The notes under the pieces are model-generated. The model made no database searches. It was not told the origin of the DNA and worked only from the letters and a program-made list of their open reading frames with translations. 64,000 nt of DNA from the NCBI GenBank assembly GCA_903632075.3, contig CAHIKZ030005407.1, forward strand, positions 2,764,001 to 2,828,000, read 5' to 3'. Numbering within the stretch: position 1 is the first letter of the stretch; each line of letters opens with the position of its first letter. Below, one piece after another: positions 46,120 through 58,366 of this stretch. Both the position numbers and the translations under genes were made by a program. This DNA comes from Acanthosepion pharaonis. Taxonomy: Eukaryota > Mollusca > Cephalopoda > Sepiida > Sepiidae.

Positions 46120-46862
46120 TTTCTGGGATAAGAAGTTATTATTTACACTATTTACATTTGGACTATTGTCCCCCATCTTTGTTGTTATCACAGCATTTTG
46201 GCTGTTGTACCTGCCTAATTACATCATCCTTCTGTAGCTATTGACTGAAATCTCCACTTCATCTGTGGGGAAATTAATTATAATTCATTGCTGTATGGTA
46301 GTTCAATACTATTTACATTCAAACTATTGTCCTCATCTTTGTTTTTTATCACATTTTGGCCATTATAGCATCTAGGCTTCATCAAGTGTATATCAATCTG
46401 AATAACGTACAGAGAATTCTGGACTGAACCTTTTATTTAATCTATGGGGGTAGACTGTCCTCCTTCCACTGCCTATATCTAGGGATATCTCTTTTTTTCT
46501 TTTTTTATTTTTTAGTGCTGCTCAGTTACTTGCCCATTTCCACAGACTCCAAGTACACACTGCATATGGGACAATAGCCTAGTGGATTAAAGTGTTTGTT
46601 TGTGAAATTTTGTGACTTCAACCCCTGGTCTGAGCAGTGTGTACTTGAACTCGGTGGAAACACATGAGTAATTACTGAGCAATACTAAAAATAATAACTA
46701 GATAAGATATCCCTAAACATGGGCAATGGAAGAAGTTAGATTAAATAAAGGGTTCAATTCAAAATTCCCTGTAGGTTACTAAGATCAATATATGCCTGGT
46801 GAAAGCTGGAGGATACAATGGCTGAAACTTCCTAATTACAACAAAGATGAGTGTTAAATAAT
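46120..46862. repeat. FB-1 foldback with tRNA-like centre, preceded by a partial second copy
   Basis: 46125-46298 is a left-arm fragment. 46299-46862 is a fuller copy. Its arms pair: GCCTATATCTAGGGATATCTC with GAGATATCCCTAAACATGGGC, and TCCAAGTACACACTGC with GCAGTGTGTACTTGAA. The centre has TAGCCTAGTGGATTAAAG, a match to the Pol III A-box pattern, and GACTTCAACCCCTGG, a B-box-like string about 40 bases later. Confidence 0.85.
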
Positions 46863-47369
46863 TGTTTCAGACTATTTTTTAGTGGCAGTGTATTTTGGCT
46901 CAGACCTTCCAAAACTGACCTCAAAGATCAGATGGTAGACAAAATATAGATGTCAATTTGATTGGTTGAGCTGAACGTGGGAATGAGTTATAGATTAAGG
47001 TTTTCCAAAAATTTCTGTTCAGATGTCAGGTTAACTAGACAAGTTAGATTGCATTTGTGCCAAACCCACCCCGTGGGATGGGGTCATTCAAGATTCAAGA
47101 GTTGATTGTTACATGTCAAAGGAAATGCACATGTGAGATTTTCATATTTGGAAGTGGCTCTCTAAAAGGGGTTTAATAACTCCCACTTGATAGAATTGAC
47201 ATGTTTAATAAGATAATAGTTAAATTAAAAGCTCTCTTTTATCTCCAAATAAAATAACTGGCAATCAACGGCCAAGAAAGAAGGCAACATTATGAGTGAA
47301 TTAAGAATGTCGCCCCAAGAGACCCCCCCCCCAGAATGAGAGGCTATACAACAATGAGAACTTAGTATG

Positions 47370-48235
47370 AATGTAAATAGTATTGAACTGCCGTATGGCA
47401 GTGAATGATGAACAATTTCCTCACAGATGAAGAGGAGACTTGAGACAACGGGGTCTACAGAAGGATGCTAAGAATACCATGGGCAGAGCGTATAAGCAAC
47501 TAAAAAGCTTTATGGAAACTGGAAACAAATAGGTCACTTTCTGTCTATATCTCTGAGATATAGTATTATGATTACTTGCATTATTTACATGGACTGTTAT
47601 CCACATCTTTATTGCCAAATTCACGATGTTTCGGCCGTTGTGGATCTAACCAATGTCTTTATCCCCTGGCCCTGTGATTGACCCAAAGAGTTGTGAGTTC
47701 AATACCAGGCCACAGTAGTGATGAACCAAAACCTGGAGAGTTGGGTTAAAGGGAAATAACCGACACATACAAAAGAGGCATAGCACGTGGAACTAGTACT
47801 ATCAAACCCTGGTGGATGAAATAAAGGGTTCGGTTTGAAATTCCAATCACCTGAAGAAAGCTGGGGCATGCAACGACCGAAACATTGTGAATATAGCAAT
47901 GAAGATGAGGATAACGGACCGAGTAATGTAAATAATGTAAGTAAATAGGTCACTTATACTTAGAATCAGAAAAAAAAAGTTGAAATTTCTGGGACATATA
48001 AGGAGGAAAGAAGGTTTGGAAAATTTGACACTTTTGAGACATATTGAAAGCAAGAGGTACAAAGAGAAATAATGAGTAACCTACATGACAAACTTGTGTA
48101 AATAGATAGGTAAATAGGAAGTGGGAGGCATAGTAAAAAGTCAAATATTGCTAAGAGGTACAAAAGATATGAAGTCGTGGAGAGCCATGATCATCCATGT
48201 CCTCAAGGGACACAGTACCTTGAAGAAGATGATGA
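47370..48235 (+). pseudogene. LINE-D polymerase C-terminus, interrupted by FB-1
   Basis: Before the insertion: VLNCRMAVND..., where the parental sequence expects LLYGSECWTISS. After it: SLILRIRKKKLKFLGHI in one frame, then a decayed TLLRHIESKRYKEK-like region. The end is TGGAGAGCCATGATCATCCA, TGTCCTCAAGGGACAC, the coding end shared with SINE-3 tails. Frameshifted and dead. Confidence 0.8.
47540..47942 (-). mobile_element. FB-1 element with perfect 13-base target duplication
   Basis: AAATAGGTCACTT flanks it at 47527-47539 and 47943-47955. The ends are TCTGTCTATATCTCTGAGAT and ATGTAAATAATGTAAGT. Arms pair (CACGATGTTTCGGCCGTTGT with CAACGACCGAAACATTGTG). The centre holds TTGTGAGTTCAATACCAGG, B-box-like. 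A 13-base duplication supports retrotransposition rather than a cut-and-paste origin. Confidence 0.9.
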
Positions 48236-48324
48236 TGATTCAAATTAATTTTTCAAATTGAATGAATTATAATTTGAATGAACATTTTAGAATGTGTATA
48301 AAATCAATGTGGATATTGTAATGT

Positions 48325-48655
48325 ATATTGGTGCAATGAGCCGAGTTAAAATTCTAGGCTAGTCTGTCACATTCGCTTTCATACTAATACCCTTGGGAGA
48401 GGCATGAATTGGTTTCTTCTTCCTCCAGCTATGGGTTAAATAGCAAATTAGACTCAACTCACTAATCTTGGGTGGTAATCAGTCTCAGTGAAGGAAGACT
48501 CTAAATTCCAAATCATGGAGAAGATAATGAGGGAAACTACTCCACTGTCTTTCTGAAGAATACATGGCAATTCACAGATAATAAAGAAAAGAAATTTGTG
48601 GAAACACGATAACCCATGTCTTGAATTGACATGGCCTTAAAAAACAAATAGGCCA
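48325..48655 (+). repeat. SINE-3
   Basis: GAGCCGAGTTAAAATTCTAG, CATACTAATACCCTTGGGAG, CCAGCTATGGGTTAAATAGC, AACTACTCCACTGTCTTTC. The tail is TGTGGAAACACGATAACCC, ATGTCTTGAATTGACATGG. Confidence 0.8.
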
Positions 48656-49384
48656 GTTTCTCAGTTCGAAATGATCATTTTGAACATTTTTTCATTGAAG
48701 TTTCTGCAAAAATAAATAAATTATAGCAGTTGAATAATAGTGAGGGGGGGCAAAAATTAATAAGCTCGGTGATTGTGGATATGATTATTAAAGACCGGAA
48801 ATTATTTCTTTTAGACTAGAATCCTTATATTTATTTATTTTTTTTATACTTTGGCTGTTAAAATCTCAAGCCATCTTCAGTTGAATGTTACATCTGGTAA
48901 TCTTTAAAAAGTTATGTTGGACCATTTTATTTTTCAAGGTCTGTATGTTATTTTCATGCTTTCTGCATCATGTCTGTTTCATCATTCTGAGAAATAAGTT
49001 TTTAATCTCCCTGAACATTATCGGATGAAATGTATCCCAAAGGAACCGTTGGAGAAGGCAATGACCAAAATAATCTTTGTTCTTTTATCAAAGATGAGAC
49101 TGAAAGTTCAAAAGAATGACAGTCTAATAAGAAAACGGAAATTGAAGACCTGTTAAACTCATTCCATCTGTTGAACTGTGAAATTTTTGTTCAACAAACT
49201 TTTTTTTCTCTTCTCATATTAAGAACAGAAATAAAATCAAACCACAGTTTACCATCTATATTATAAAAAAGAAGCCGTTTTTCTGTCCATCACAGACTGT
49301 GTGTGACTTTGCATGCATGCAGGTAATATATATCTGTATGCCTGTGTTATGCATGAATGACTTGGACACATCTTTTTTTTCTTC
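48656..49384. other. Non-coding stretch, nothing recognised
   Basis: G7 run near 48744. No gene. ACCATCTATATTATAAAAAA near 49250 is Helitron-like but unsupported. Confidence 0.4.
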
Positions 49385-49473
49385 TTTAATCATTTCACCC
49401 CCAAGCAAGGCAATAAAGCCACTAAGATGTGAGGGTTTATTGAGTGAGAGAACTTGTGCCATTGTATACACAA

Positions 49474-49508
<35 letters not shown>
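49385..49508 (-). repeat. LINE-A/SINE-4 tail fragment next to (TA)n
   Basis: ATTTCACCCCCAAGCAAGGC, AATAAAGCCACTAAGATGTG is the tail complement. (TA)n follows at 49478-49507. Confidence 0.8.
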
Positions 49509-49517
<9 letters not shown>

Positions 49518-50740
49518 TTTGGCTGGGTTTAAAATAAGATACTGGAATAATAATTTCCACTCCCACTTTAGGACAATCCCTACCCTGGGCTGAGCAATAA
49601 AAATCAAAGTTCGAGACAAAAATAAAAAATGTTATAGAACTGTTTGGGAAATTATTATCAATATTTTATTTTATTTTTTTTTTTTTTTAAATTAACTTTT
49701 TATAGAAATATTTCAAAATATAAAATTATTTTTAAGATCTCACTCATGCCACATGCAAATGTAAATATAAACACAGTTTAAATGAAATTGAAATTAACCT
49801 CTATGACATGAAGGTTAATTTCCCTTTCTGTGTGGCAACAACCCATGGATAACAGGAAAAGAGTATAAGCCAAAATGTTCAGTCCTTTTAAATCCTTTTT
49901 TTTTTTTTTTATTACTTTTGTATTTAAACTGAATAAATTTTGTAATAATTAAAATATAATAGAATCATATTTTAAATGAACAAACAATATAGATTTGAAA
50001 TTTGATCATATTAAAGTTGGTGAAGCAACAGGAACTGAACAAGTTAAATATAGAATGAATCTCAGTTGAATGCATTTTGTTTGGCAAATTGGCTTGACTA
50101 TCTTTAACTTTAATCACTATTCAGTACATACTTAGTTGTCAAGCAAACATCTTCATTTCAATTTAATAACAGGTTTTTTTGAGTGCCTACAGTTATTAAA
50201 TGTAAAAGTTTTTTGTGTTCATAAGAAAGATACTTTGTCATTTGAAAAAGCACCGTTTTTTTTTGGGGGGGGGGTAAATTAATCAGGTGAGGCATCAGAA
50301 GGAAGCTTATTCTTGTGGTATAGTTAAAACCCAAAATTGGTTGTTTCAATTTACTTGGGGCCAATTGCTTGAATTCTTCACCCAGTTGAGTTGCATTCCT
50401 TTCTGACTATTTTGTTGATTTAAAAAAAAAAAATTACCAGTACTTATTAAATACATATAGAAATCTTCATTTGCAACATATGGAAAGTCTTTGAAATAGG
50501 AATGCACATGTACACACACATTCTGAGAGGAAGTGACCCAAGAAGGAAGTCTTTTGGGCGTTGTTCAGTTTTGTCCCTTAATTGGGGTCAAGTCACTCCT
50601 AAGGCAAATTTAAGTAAAATCAAAATTCATGCCAAGACTATTTTTTTAATTTTTTGTTATTTTATTCTTTTCCTTAACTGATAAGGAATTTATAAACTTA
50701 GTAGTTTATTGGAAATTGAGTTGTTGTGCAGGTGGGGTAA
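49509..50740. other. AT-rich non-coding stretch
   Basis: T tracts at 49676-49688 and 49896-49910, G9 at 50264-50273. The rest has no recognised feature. Confidence 0.5.
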
Positions 50741-50744
50741 GAGA

Positions 50745-51000
50745 AAGAAGCTCATTTTAAAGAAAAATGAAGAGTTGAGTTCATTAGATTTGCTTACATT
50801 TAAATACCCTTGGGGGAAAGATATGAATATATCTCTTCTCCACTCCAGCTAAGAGTCAAGTGGTAGAACTTGTATCTGAAAAATCATTATTGCAAAAAAA
50901 TTGTTAATGTAAAATTCACTTGAGATCTGAGAAAAAAATTCTTATATTCCAAAATGTTTTGTCTTTAAACAACTCACAAAAGGTTGATAACCCATAAAAA
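50745..51000 (+). repeat. SINE-1 family body without visible 5S head
   Basis: TTGAGTTCATTAGATTTGC, TTTAAATACCCTTGGGGG, CCAGCTAAGAGTCAAGTGGT, AACTTGTATCTGAAAAATC, then the distal tail TGTCTTTAAACAACTCACAA, AAGGTTGATAACCCATAAAA. Confidence 0.7.
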
Positions 51001-51620
51001 ATATTGGGCATTGAATTAACTATTTTAGTAAGGCCAAAGAGAAATAAATTCAGGATTTAAACTATGACTTGATAATAGCCTTAGTTGTTAATTTAAATGG
51101 AAGAAATATTAATTTTACAGTAGATATTTTTATTGAATTTTTTTAAAAATTAATTTCTCATATTGCATCACCTTACAATTGTGTGGGGAGGAAATAGAGA
51201 AAATTCAGGATCTTTCTTATGGTCAAGTTACTCGTCTGCAGTCAGGGTTCAAGATCGGGTAAAAGCTAGGATTTCAAATGCAGATTAGTTTTGAAGGCAT
51301 GCAGGCAGGTTTCCCTCTTAAGAAGATCATTAAAACACTCTTTTCTCTCTTATTTCTCTACTTGACCTTGCATAAACTCAGATTTCGTCATCTTGACATT
51401 TACTTACATAGTCATTTTCTTTTTCTCAGTTGTGTATTTTATTACTGCTTGACTTCTCGGTTGCAACATCGGAATGCACATCAAGATTTTCCAGTCTTGA
51501 TTAGAGAACGGTGAAGAGGTTGGAAATGTGGAAGGGACTTAACAAATAGATGTTCTCACTAAATAATATAAGTGGTTTGATAATAGCCTTGTGTTTATGA
51601 ATATACATGCATACATGTGT
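51001..51620. other. Non-coding stretch, nothing recognised
   Basis: The frame at 51278-51514 has no family features. Confidence 0.4.
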
Positions 51621-51621
51621 G

Positions 51622-51744
51622 TCTGTACAGGGTGTGGCAGAAATACCTCCCACATAATGGTAAGACATTAGCTAGATAAAGACACCACTACCACTAATGT
51701 CTTGGCATTATGTAGGAGGTATTTCTGCTGTACAGCGTACAGCA
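51622..51744. repeat. Short hairpin element, 35-base arms
   Basis: 51637-51671 (GCAGAAATACCTCCCACATA...) pairs with 51694-51728 at 32 of 35 positions, around a 22-base loop. Outer CTGTACAGGGTG / GCGTACAG ends and TA flanks suggest a Tc1/mariner-type MITE. Confidence 0.8.
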
Positions 51745-51799
51745 GTAGGTGAAAAGTCTGTAGCATGACATAGTTATGAGCTGAATTTTGATCTGAAAT

Positions 51800-53600
51800 G
51801 TTCAAAGTGTATTTGCAAGGGTTGGCTGATCAAAATACTCTCACAGAATATGAGGTTCATTTTTCAACATAGTCCGCCTTGTGGGCGGCCCACTTCTTCC
51901 ATCAGAGTTGCAGTGCTTGGATCCCATTGATGAAGATGCTTCCATCCTGTTGGTTAAAAGAAATCATCATCACTGTGATACTGGTTTCCAGCCAAGTATT
52001 TTTTAATGTTAGGGAACAGATGATAATCAGATGGGGCCAAATCAGAGTAGGGAGGGTGATTAATCAGTTCAAAACAACAGTTACACACAGCAACTACTGT
52101 GAGAGCACCTCTCTACTGGCTGCTTTCGGTCTGACGTTGACTGCTGGCCTGAGATGGAACAAACACATAGTCAATTGCTTCTGTCCACCATAAGGAAAGT
52201 TGGTTCCCTGTGCTAAGGAAATTTTTCTCCCCGAATCGATCCTCCAGATCTACAAATCAACAATTCAATCCTTGTATGGAGTATTGCTGCCATATATGTC
52301 TGGAGGCCCCTTCTGTTTGCCTCGGGGGTTCTTGATAGGCTCCAGAGGCAGATATGCAATATAATTGGCCCTGCTCTGGCATCTCGCCTACAGTCACTTT
52401 CTCACAGATCGTGTTGCCTCTCTCTGTCTGTTTTACAAATACTTTCATGGCAATTTTTATTGAGGAGCTGCATTCGCTGGTTTCCAGACTCCATGAGTTC
52501 AAAGCGCCCTCTGAGGCTGACATCCGCTCTCACCTTTTCACTGTCGAAACACCTAAATATAGCCGTCTCTTCTACTCCAATAGCTTCATGTCTTGACATC
52601 TCACCTGTGGAACTCCTTCCTATTCCAGTTTCCTGAGAGCTATAATCTCCAGCTATTCAAGTGTAATGTCAATCGACATCTCCAGTTGCCTTGATCTATC
52701 CACTATCCTTCTCCTCATCCTTTCCTCTATCACTCCTATCTGATCTTGCTCCAAATTTTCTGTAACCCCTTGTGTCCTAGTGGCTTCTTGCCTTGCTTGG
52801 GGTGAAACGCTTAAAAAAAAAAATTGTGTGCTGGAGTATTGTTCCAATGAAACAGTCATTTTTCATCAGTTTTCCTGGGTGTTTGGTCTTGATGGCTTTT
52901 TGTAGCTGCACCATTGATGGTATGCCCCTTTTTGAAGTTGGTCAATAAATACAATGCCTTTTGCATCTCAAAAATTGAGGCCATCACTTTCCCTACAGAT
53001 GAAATAACTTTAGCCTTCTTTAAAGCAGATGAGGTGTGTCTCCACTTCATGGATCGTCTCTGGCAAAGTGATGAATCCAACACTCATCCAGTTAGGAAAC
53101 CAGCTGTGTTTGCCTCAAAGTCAATTTTTTCTGTTATGTGATCAGCTTGGTCAGGTGTTAGAAGACGTGGCACTGAAACTTTTCATCATGCCAAGTTTAT
53201 TATGCAGAACCATTCTCAACTTTCTCACAGGATATTTTAATAGCATTGGCTATTTGATTTATAATCAATTGCCTGTCATCTATCACCATGTGGTGAACAC
53301 AAGCAATGTTTTCAGTGGTGGCATTTGCAGGATGTCCAGATTTTGGGTTATCTTCAAGACTCTGCCTGCCCCTCCTAAATTCAGCTACCAACTTTTACAC
53401 TGATGATAAAACTGGAGCAATATCCTCCTAATGTAACTACCAAGTCAGCAGGAATGTCCTTGGAGATTAAACTCTTTTTCTGCAGGTACTTGATAACACC
53501 ACAATGCCATTTTTTTTCCCATTTTCAAGAGAAATTCTACTAGTTACATTTGAAGTCGTCTTTGAATAGTTAGGTGTCAGTTTACCTGGAAAGAAACAAT
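51800..53600 (-). pseudogene. Mariner transposase relic split by a LINE-A
   Basis: On the minus strand: LISKDIPADLVVTLGG near 53.5 kb, then EFRRGRQSLEDNPKSGHPAN (helix-turn-helix region). Next come LDECWIHHF (first catalytic Asp kept), KKAKVISSVGKVMASIFE, QKGHTINGA, and FHWNNTPAH, where the family has an Asp before N-A-P-A-H, so the second catalytic Asp is lost. After the LINE-A gap: CFELINHPPYS-DLAPSDYHL, FPNIKKYLAGNQYHSDDD (third Asp kept). This is the order of mos1/SETMAR-type mariners (DD34D). Stops and frameshifts make it dead. Confidence 0.9.
52108..52832 (+). mobile_element. LINE-A 3' end inserted in the mariner
   Basis: It is longer than other copies. LTLTAGLRWNKHIVN, LPESILQIYKS, GVLLPYM, VASLCLFYKYFHGN, LWNSFLFQFPESYNLQLFKC and NRHLQLP follow an RT C-terminal region in several frames. 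The tail is CCCTTGTGTCCTAGTGGC, CTTGCTTGGGGTGAAACGC plus A11. The mariner reading resumes on both sides, so the LINE-A is the younger insertion. Confidence 0.88.
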
Positions 53601-53862
53601 GCAGTTATTAATAAGAAGAGCTGAAATAAATGCATGCAAAATTTCCAAGCTCTGGCACCACTCCTTCATAATCAGCCTATGAACTTTTCATCACACTCTC
53701 ATCCAAAGAGAGATCATGTAAAAAAGAAAAAGAAAGAAAGAAAGAAAAACAAGAAAAAAAACTGATATATGAAATAAAGGCGTTTTTTTCATTAGGTTGT
53801 GCACTTATTGACTTACTTAGGACTGTGCATATATGTGCAGACAGAATATACATTGTCTGTCT

Positions 53863-53936
53863 AATATATATTGTGTGTTTTTGTGTATATAATATATATT
53901 GTGTGTTTTTGTGTATATAATATATATTGTGTGTGT
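53863..53936. repeat. 28-base tandem repeat, about 2.5 units
   Basis: ATTGTGTGTTTTTGTGTATA plus TAATATAT is repeated; frames across it give YIHKNTQY-type peptides. Confidence 0.9.
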
Positions 53937-54030
53937 ATTCTGATAAATATCCTTCATTAATACAAGAGAAAAACAACAAACAAGGACTGTTTTCTAAAGT
54001 TTTAGTTAATTTTGATTGTTTACAAACAAG

Positions 54031-54033
<3 letters not shown>

Positions 54034-54062
<29 letters not shown>
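54034..54062. repeat. (TA)n array
   Basis: Fourteen TA units. Confidence 0.9.
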
Positions 54063-54064
<2 letters not shown>

Positions 54065-54229
54065 AATCTAGTGAATGCAAACATTGTGCAAGTACTTGTG
54101 ATCTAGCACTTTTAACTAATATAAGATGATGGCTGCCTATTTGATTTTGAACATGACCACTTTCTTAAATTAACCATTGTTTGACTCTTTCATGAGATCT
54201 TATAAAGCTTCCTAGGCCTGCATTTGTTT

Positions 54230-54405
54230 TGGCAACAAATAAGATGGTTGCCACCTAAGGCTATAGAACCCACTACTTATCCATAGGTGGGGGTAGAAGA
54301 GTTGTAGTCATACCTTTCTCAAGGGTATTAGCACATAAGTGAATGTAATTAACTTGACTGGAATTTGAACTTGCATTTGGGATGCAGGTTCAAACCCAAA
54401 CAGAG
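54230..54405 (-). repeat. SINE-2 family fragment, minus strand
   Basis: The plus strand reads GGTTGCCACCTAAGGCTATA, TTCTCAAGGGTATTAGCACA, TAAGTGAATGTAATTAACTT and GGAATTTGAACTTGCAT, the complement of head plus central domain. Confidence 0.8.
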
Positions 54406-56619
54406 AACACCTTTTTCTTTATTTAGATGTCCCAAGTGCCCAGGCAGATAGACGTAATACATGTTTAAAAATATGAAAATGGGGACATATATTTCAATTA
54501 TGAGTACCCACCATAGGAATGTTTATATATGGCGTGTGTTTGATTAAAGAGCAACAGAAGTTTTCTACAGATTTTTTTTTCTCTATACTTTCCTCATTCT
54601 CGGTGAAAATTTCACTTAAAACAAAACTCTTTGAGAATGGTTTATGAATGCCAAAAGTATTCTGGGAACCAAGAAAAGAGTCTGAAATAAAATAAAGAAA
54701 AGAAAAATTCTTTGATTTGAAGTCATTTGAATCTAAAGTGTAAGTCTATTAGAATAGTTCCTTCAAGGAAATGGGGTGAAGCTACTTACCAACAATGCAA
54801 GTTCCAATGAACAACTTTAAAAAATGGAAATTTCTAAGAAGCATTATAGGTGTCCCACCTTTTTTTTTTTTTTTTTTTGGCAGAAATGTCTGGAACTGTG
54901 TCTGTTGACTTGAAAAGCTTTAACTTTCTTAGGAATCTTTTACATCGATTTTTTTTTTTTTTTTTTTTTCTTGATCAGCATCATTCTTTTAAATTTTGTT
55001 TTGATGGGTACTATGCTAACAGGCTTGTCAGCACTGGCTTTTAAAATTCAGAGTTTTTTATTTTTTTTTCATTAATAAAATATTGCCAACTTGGACCTTC
55101 ATACCTGCAAAAAAAAAAAATGAGTCTCAAAAGGACAGGCTTTGAGGCTGCCATTATTCCTCAGCAATGATTGTTTTAAAAAAAAGATGATTAGACATTT
55201 AATAAAACTTAAACATATTAATGTGAATTTATACATTTTCTTTGTTCTTGAGAATTTACAACAAAAATAATATAATATTTATTTATTACATTTTTTTTAT
55301 TTACATTATTTATATTGTTTATTGCAATGGTTAACAAAACATCAGCCAATTACCAATCAATTCAAACTTTATAAAATGTTAAATAATAAGGTTTTCCTTA
55401 TAGATGGTTCATATATTTTAATAACTTAGTAAATGTTTATTAATTCACAAATAAAAATTTGTTTTCATATTTATTACTTTATAAATTGGTAAACAGTAAA
55501 TATTGTGGTGCATTAGTTTTAATTGTATTAGTTTTTAGAATGTTGTAAATATAAAATTATTCTGGAAAATAAGAAAATCTAATAGTGTTTAATAATTTTG
55601 CTGTAATTTCTGAAGAGCAAAAAACTTATAAATTTGCATATGTTTAGGTTTTATTACAATTCTAATCATTACTTTTTAAAATGTTAAAAATTGTTGAGGA
55701 GTGAAGGTTGTTTTATTCCATTGAAACCAATATTATTTTAAGTCTTTTGGCACTCCATTTTTTTGTGGGAACAAAGGCACAATTTTGTTCCAAATTTAAT
55801 GAAATCTGGGTTATTACTAGTTTCTTAAATGTTTAATTTAATTCAGTTAACTTTATAGCTAACAAGCTTGACATGTACCTAGTAATTTAATACAAACACA
55901 TTGAGTGATATACACATTTAGTTCATTAAATAAAAATAAAAGTTCAATTCATTATGAACTATATGATCCATGAGTATTTCTTGAAATATGAAGGAAGTTA
56001 AATTGAGGTTTTATCATATACCACTTTTTGTAAATGTCCCATAAGCAGAATGATTTTTTTGCTTTTTTTTATCATTATTTATTTTTACTTTTTTCCTGAA
56101 GAATGTTATTCAATTCAAAATTAATCACTAGTGACCTCTAGTGACTTTTGAGATTGGCACCACTTATCCATTCATCTTTTTCTACTCGGTATACTAGTTT
56201 ACCTTCAAGAACTTAATTATTTGACTGCAATACAAGTCATAAAGGTCACAAAAAATTCCTACTGCCAATGACCTCAGAGGTAGAATTTGACCTACTCAAA
56301 CATTTCTGGGATCAAAAAATATTTTTATACTCACGTGGCAAACTCAATATTTTCCTTCATTTGGCTACAAATAGAATGACATCTGATCTCAAATGACTCT
56401 CAAGGTCAATGTCACATACCCTGTATCATACCTGAATGTTTATGTCCTAATGTAAAATATCAAATAGGTGGGTTTGTTTGCTTGACTGCCATTTTAGCCT
56501 GAAGAGATAAATGATCACACACTCATTACTAGGAAAAGTGATTTTTATTTTTATCATTTGTGGAAAGTTGAGATTAAAAGTTGGCCTTTTATAAAAAAAA
56601 AAAAAAATATTTAAATCGT
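54406..56619. other. Long AT-rich non-coding stretch
   Basis: T tracts at 54861-54878 and 54951-54969. No gene, SINE or LINE signal was recognised. It is the largest unexplained blank in the window. Confidence 0.5.
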
Positions 56620-56711
56620 TTACAAAGAAAAATAAAGGAAAAAAGCAGATAAAGTGTAAATCCAAAATGTTTATATTCCAGAAATTATTGAGCTTTACAA
56701 TAAGTTTTTGT

Positions 56712-56745
<34 letters not shown>

Positions 56746-57245
56746 TGTGTGTTTTGTTTTCATAACCCAGCTTATTCTTATAAAGACAGTTTTTGTATAA
56801 CAGGAAATAAAAGGAAAATTCCTTAATGACTCCTCAATACTTCAACTCAGGCTTTCTCTGGACTGGCTACTTCATATATTGTCCTTTTATTTATACCTGG
56901 CACACAAACATAGTAGTAAATACAAGTTTATTAACAAATATTAATTGAAGGTTATATAATTTCTAATAACTTAATAACTATACCTGATGAAAAGATAAAA
57001 ATTTACAGATTAATAATTTGATGTTTTAAATGCTTTTTAATTTTTATCTTTTTTTCATAAATTATAAGTTAATTAAATTTTATTTTCATTTGGTATCCAC
57101 TCAGTAGAGATATTGTTAATAATGTTCAATAAAACAAGTTTTTTTTTGTTTATTTTGTCTGAAACTGGTTTAATTAATAGAAAATGTTCTAATAATGTCT
57201 GCTATAACTTGAATCTAATTTATTTTACAAAATTTTATAGATTTT
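56620..57245 (+). repeat. Dispersed long repeat, copy 2 (matches 27500-28430)
   Basis: Lacks the SINE-4 insertions of copy 1. Internal poly-T (56711-56744) is longer than in copy 1. Collinear blocks run to TAATGTCTGCTATAACTTGA. Confidence 0.75.
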
Positions 57246-57924
57246 TAATGATTTTCTTCACCAATGCTACAAAATAATACCCACTGTAACGGTTTTTCCC
57301 AAAATTTGGTAGACTACGCACTTGTCATAATACCAGTGTATCAGATGCATTTGTAATATTTGTTTAATCATTTTGTTTAGATGTCTCATATACTGGAAAA
57401 TATGGTATTTTGTATTTTTTCTTTTTTTTTCTTTTTTTTTTTCACTTTTGGGCAACTGAATTTGTATATTCTCTGCTGTCTCATTTTTAGCATTTTGGCA
57501 GCCATGTTTGTTTTTTATCTTTTCTCCCCTGCCCTCCAAACCTCTTGGCTGGGTTAATTTGGCTTTATTTCAGAAAGAAAAAGAATCTTGTTGAGAATGA
57601 TAGAAGCACAAGTCATAAAGGCAAACCACAAAGCAAAATAAAACTATTACATGAAAAATACACCACAACCTACACTAAACAACTAACAGTTTTTCTCTTT
57701 GATTTATTGTTGTTGTTTTTAATTCCTTTTTCCTTTCTTTAACTCCACCCATTGTTCATTGTCTTGTAGTGGTTGGCAAGCTCATCTAACAGCCCAGTAC
57801 AACTGTGAATTAGATCCTCACTAGGTGCCCTACACTTGTGACCTTGTGTGTTGCAAGGTTACATGAGGGTTAGTATAACACTTAACAGCTTAGGGAAATA
57901 AAATTAACAAGCAGAAATGTATGA
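57246..57924. other. Non-coding stretch, nothing certain
   Basis: T/C-rich near 57411-57445. 57750-57860 contains GTAGTGGTTGGCAAGCTC and GAATTAGATCCTCAC, possibly a worn tRNA-like SINE head. Confidence 0.4.
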
Positions 57925-58171
57925 ATCTATTCCCTCTCACCCTAATTATGGGTTAAATAACAGGGTAGACTGGGCTCTCTAGCCTTTGGTGGTAAACAAT
58001 CTAGGTGGAAGATAACTCTGAATTCAAAATTGTGGAGAAGGTAACAGGAATCCATTATCTTTTCCACTAAAGCCTGTCAACTCGCAGATAATTAAAAGGA
58101 ATCTGTAGAGAGCCATGATTGCCTTTGTCCTCAAAGGGCAGTAATATTTAAAAAAAAAAAAAAAAAAAAAA
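57925..58171 (+). repeat. SINE-3
   Basis: CTAATTATGGGTTAAATAAC, GGTAGACTGGGCTCTCTAGC, CTGTAGAGAGCCATGATTGC, CTTTGTCCTCAAAGGGCAG, then a 22-base A run. Confidence 0.8.
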
Positions 58172-58249
58172 CTTCAAATTTGGGAAGGTAAGTTGGAACA
58201 GAGACATTTCAATGCCCACATCACATATATATATATTTTTTTTTCTTTA

Positions 58250-58366
58250 CTTATTTTTTGGGTAAAAGTGTGAATCCAGCTTTTCTTCCCCCAGCAATGG
58301 ATTAATTTGTAGAACTTGTATAGTAAAATCATTATCTGTAAAAAATTCTTACAAAACGCGGCAAAA
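58250..58366 (+). repeat. SINE-1 family 3' part
   Basis: GTGTGAATCCAGCTTTTCTTC, CAGCAATGGATTAATTTG, AGAACTTGTATAGTAAAATC. It directly abuts the LINE-D copy. Confidence 0.65.

Noticed and set aside
46575..46640. Possible functional tRNA gene
   Set aside because: A- and B-box-like strings are present, but no paired acceptor stem or clean cloverleaf. It belongs to the FB-1 repeat.
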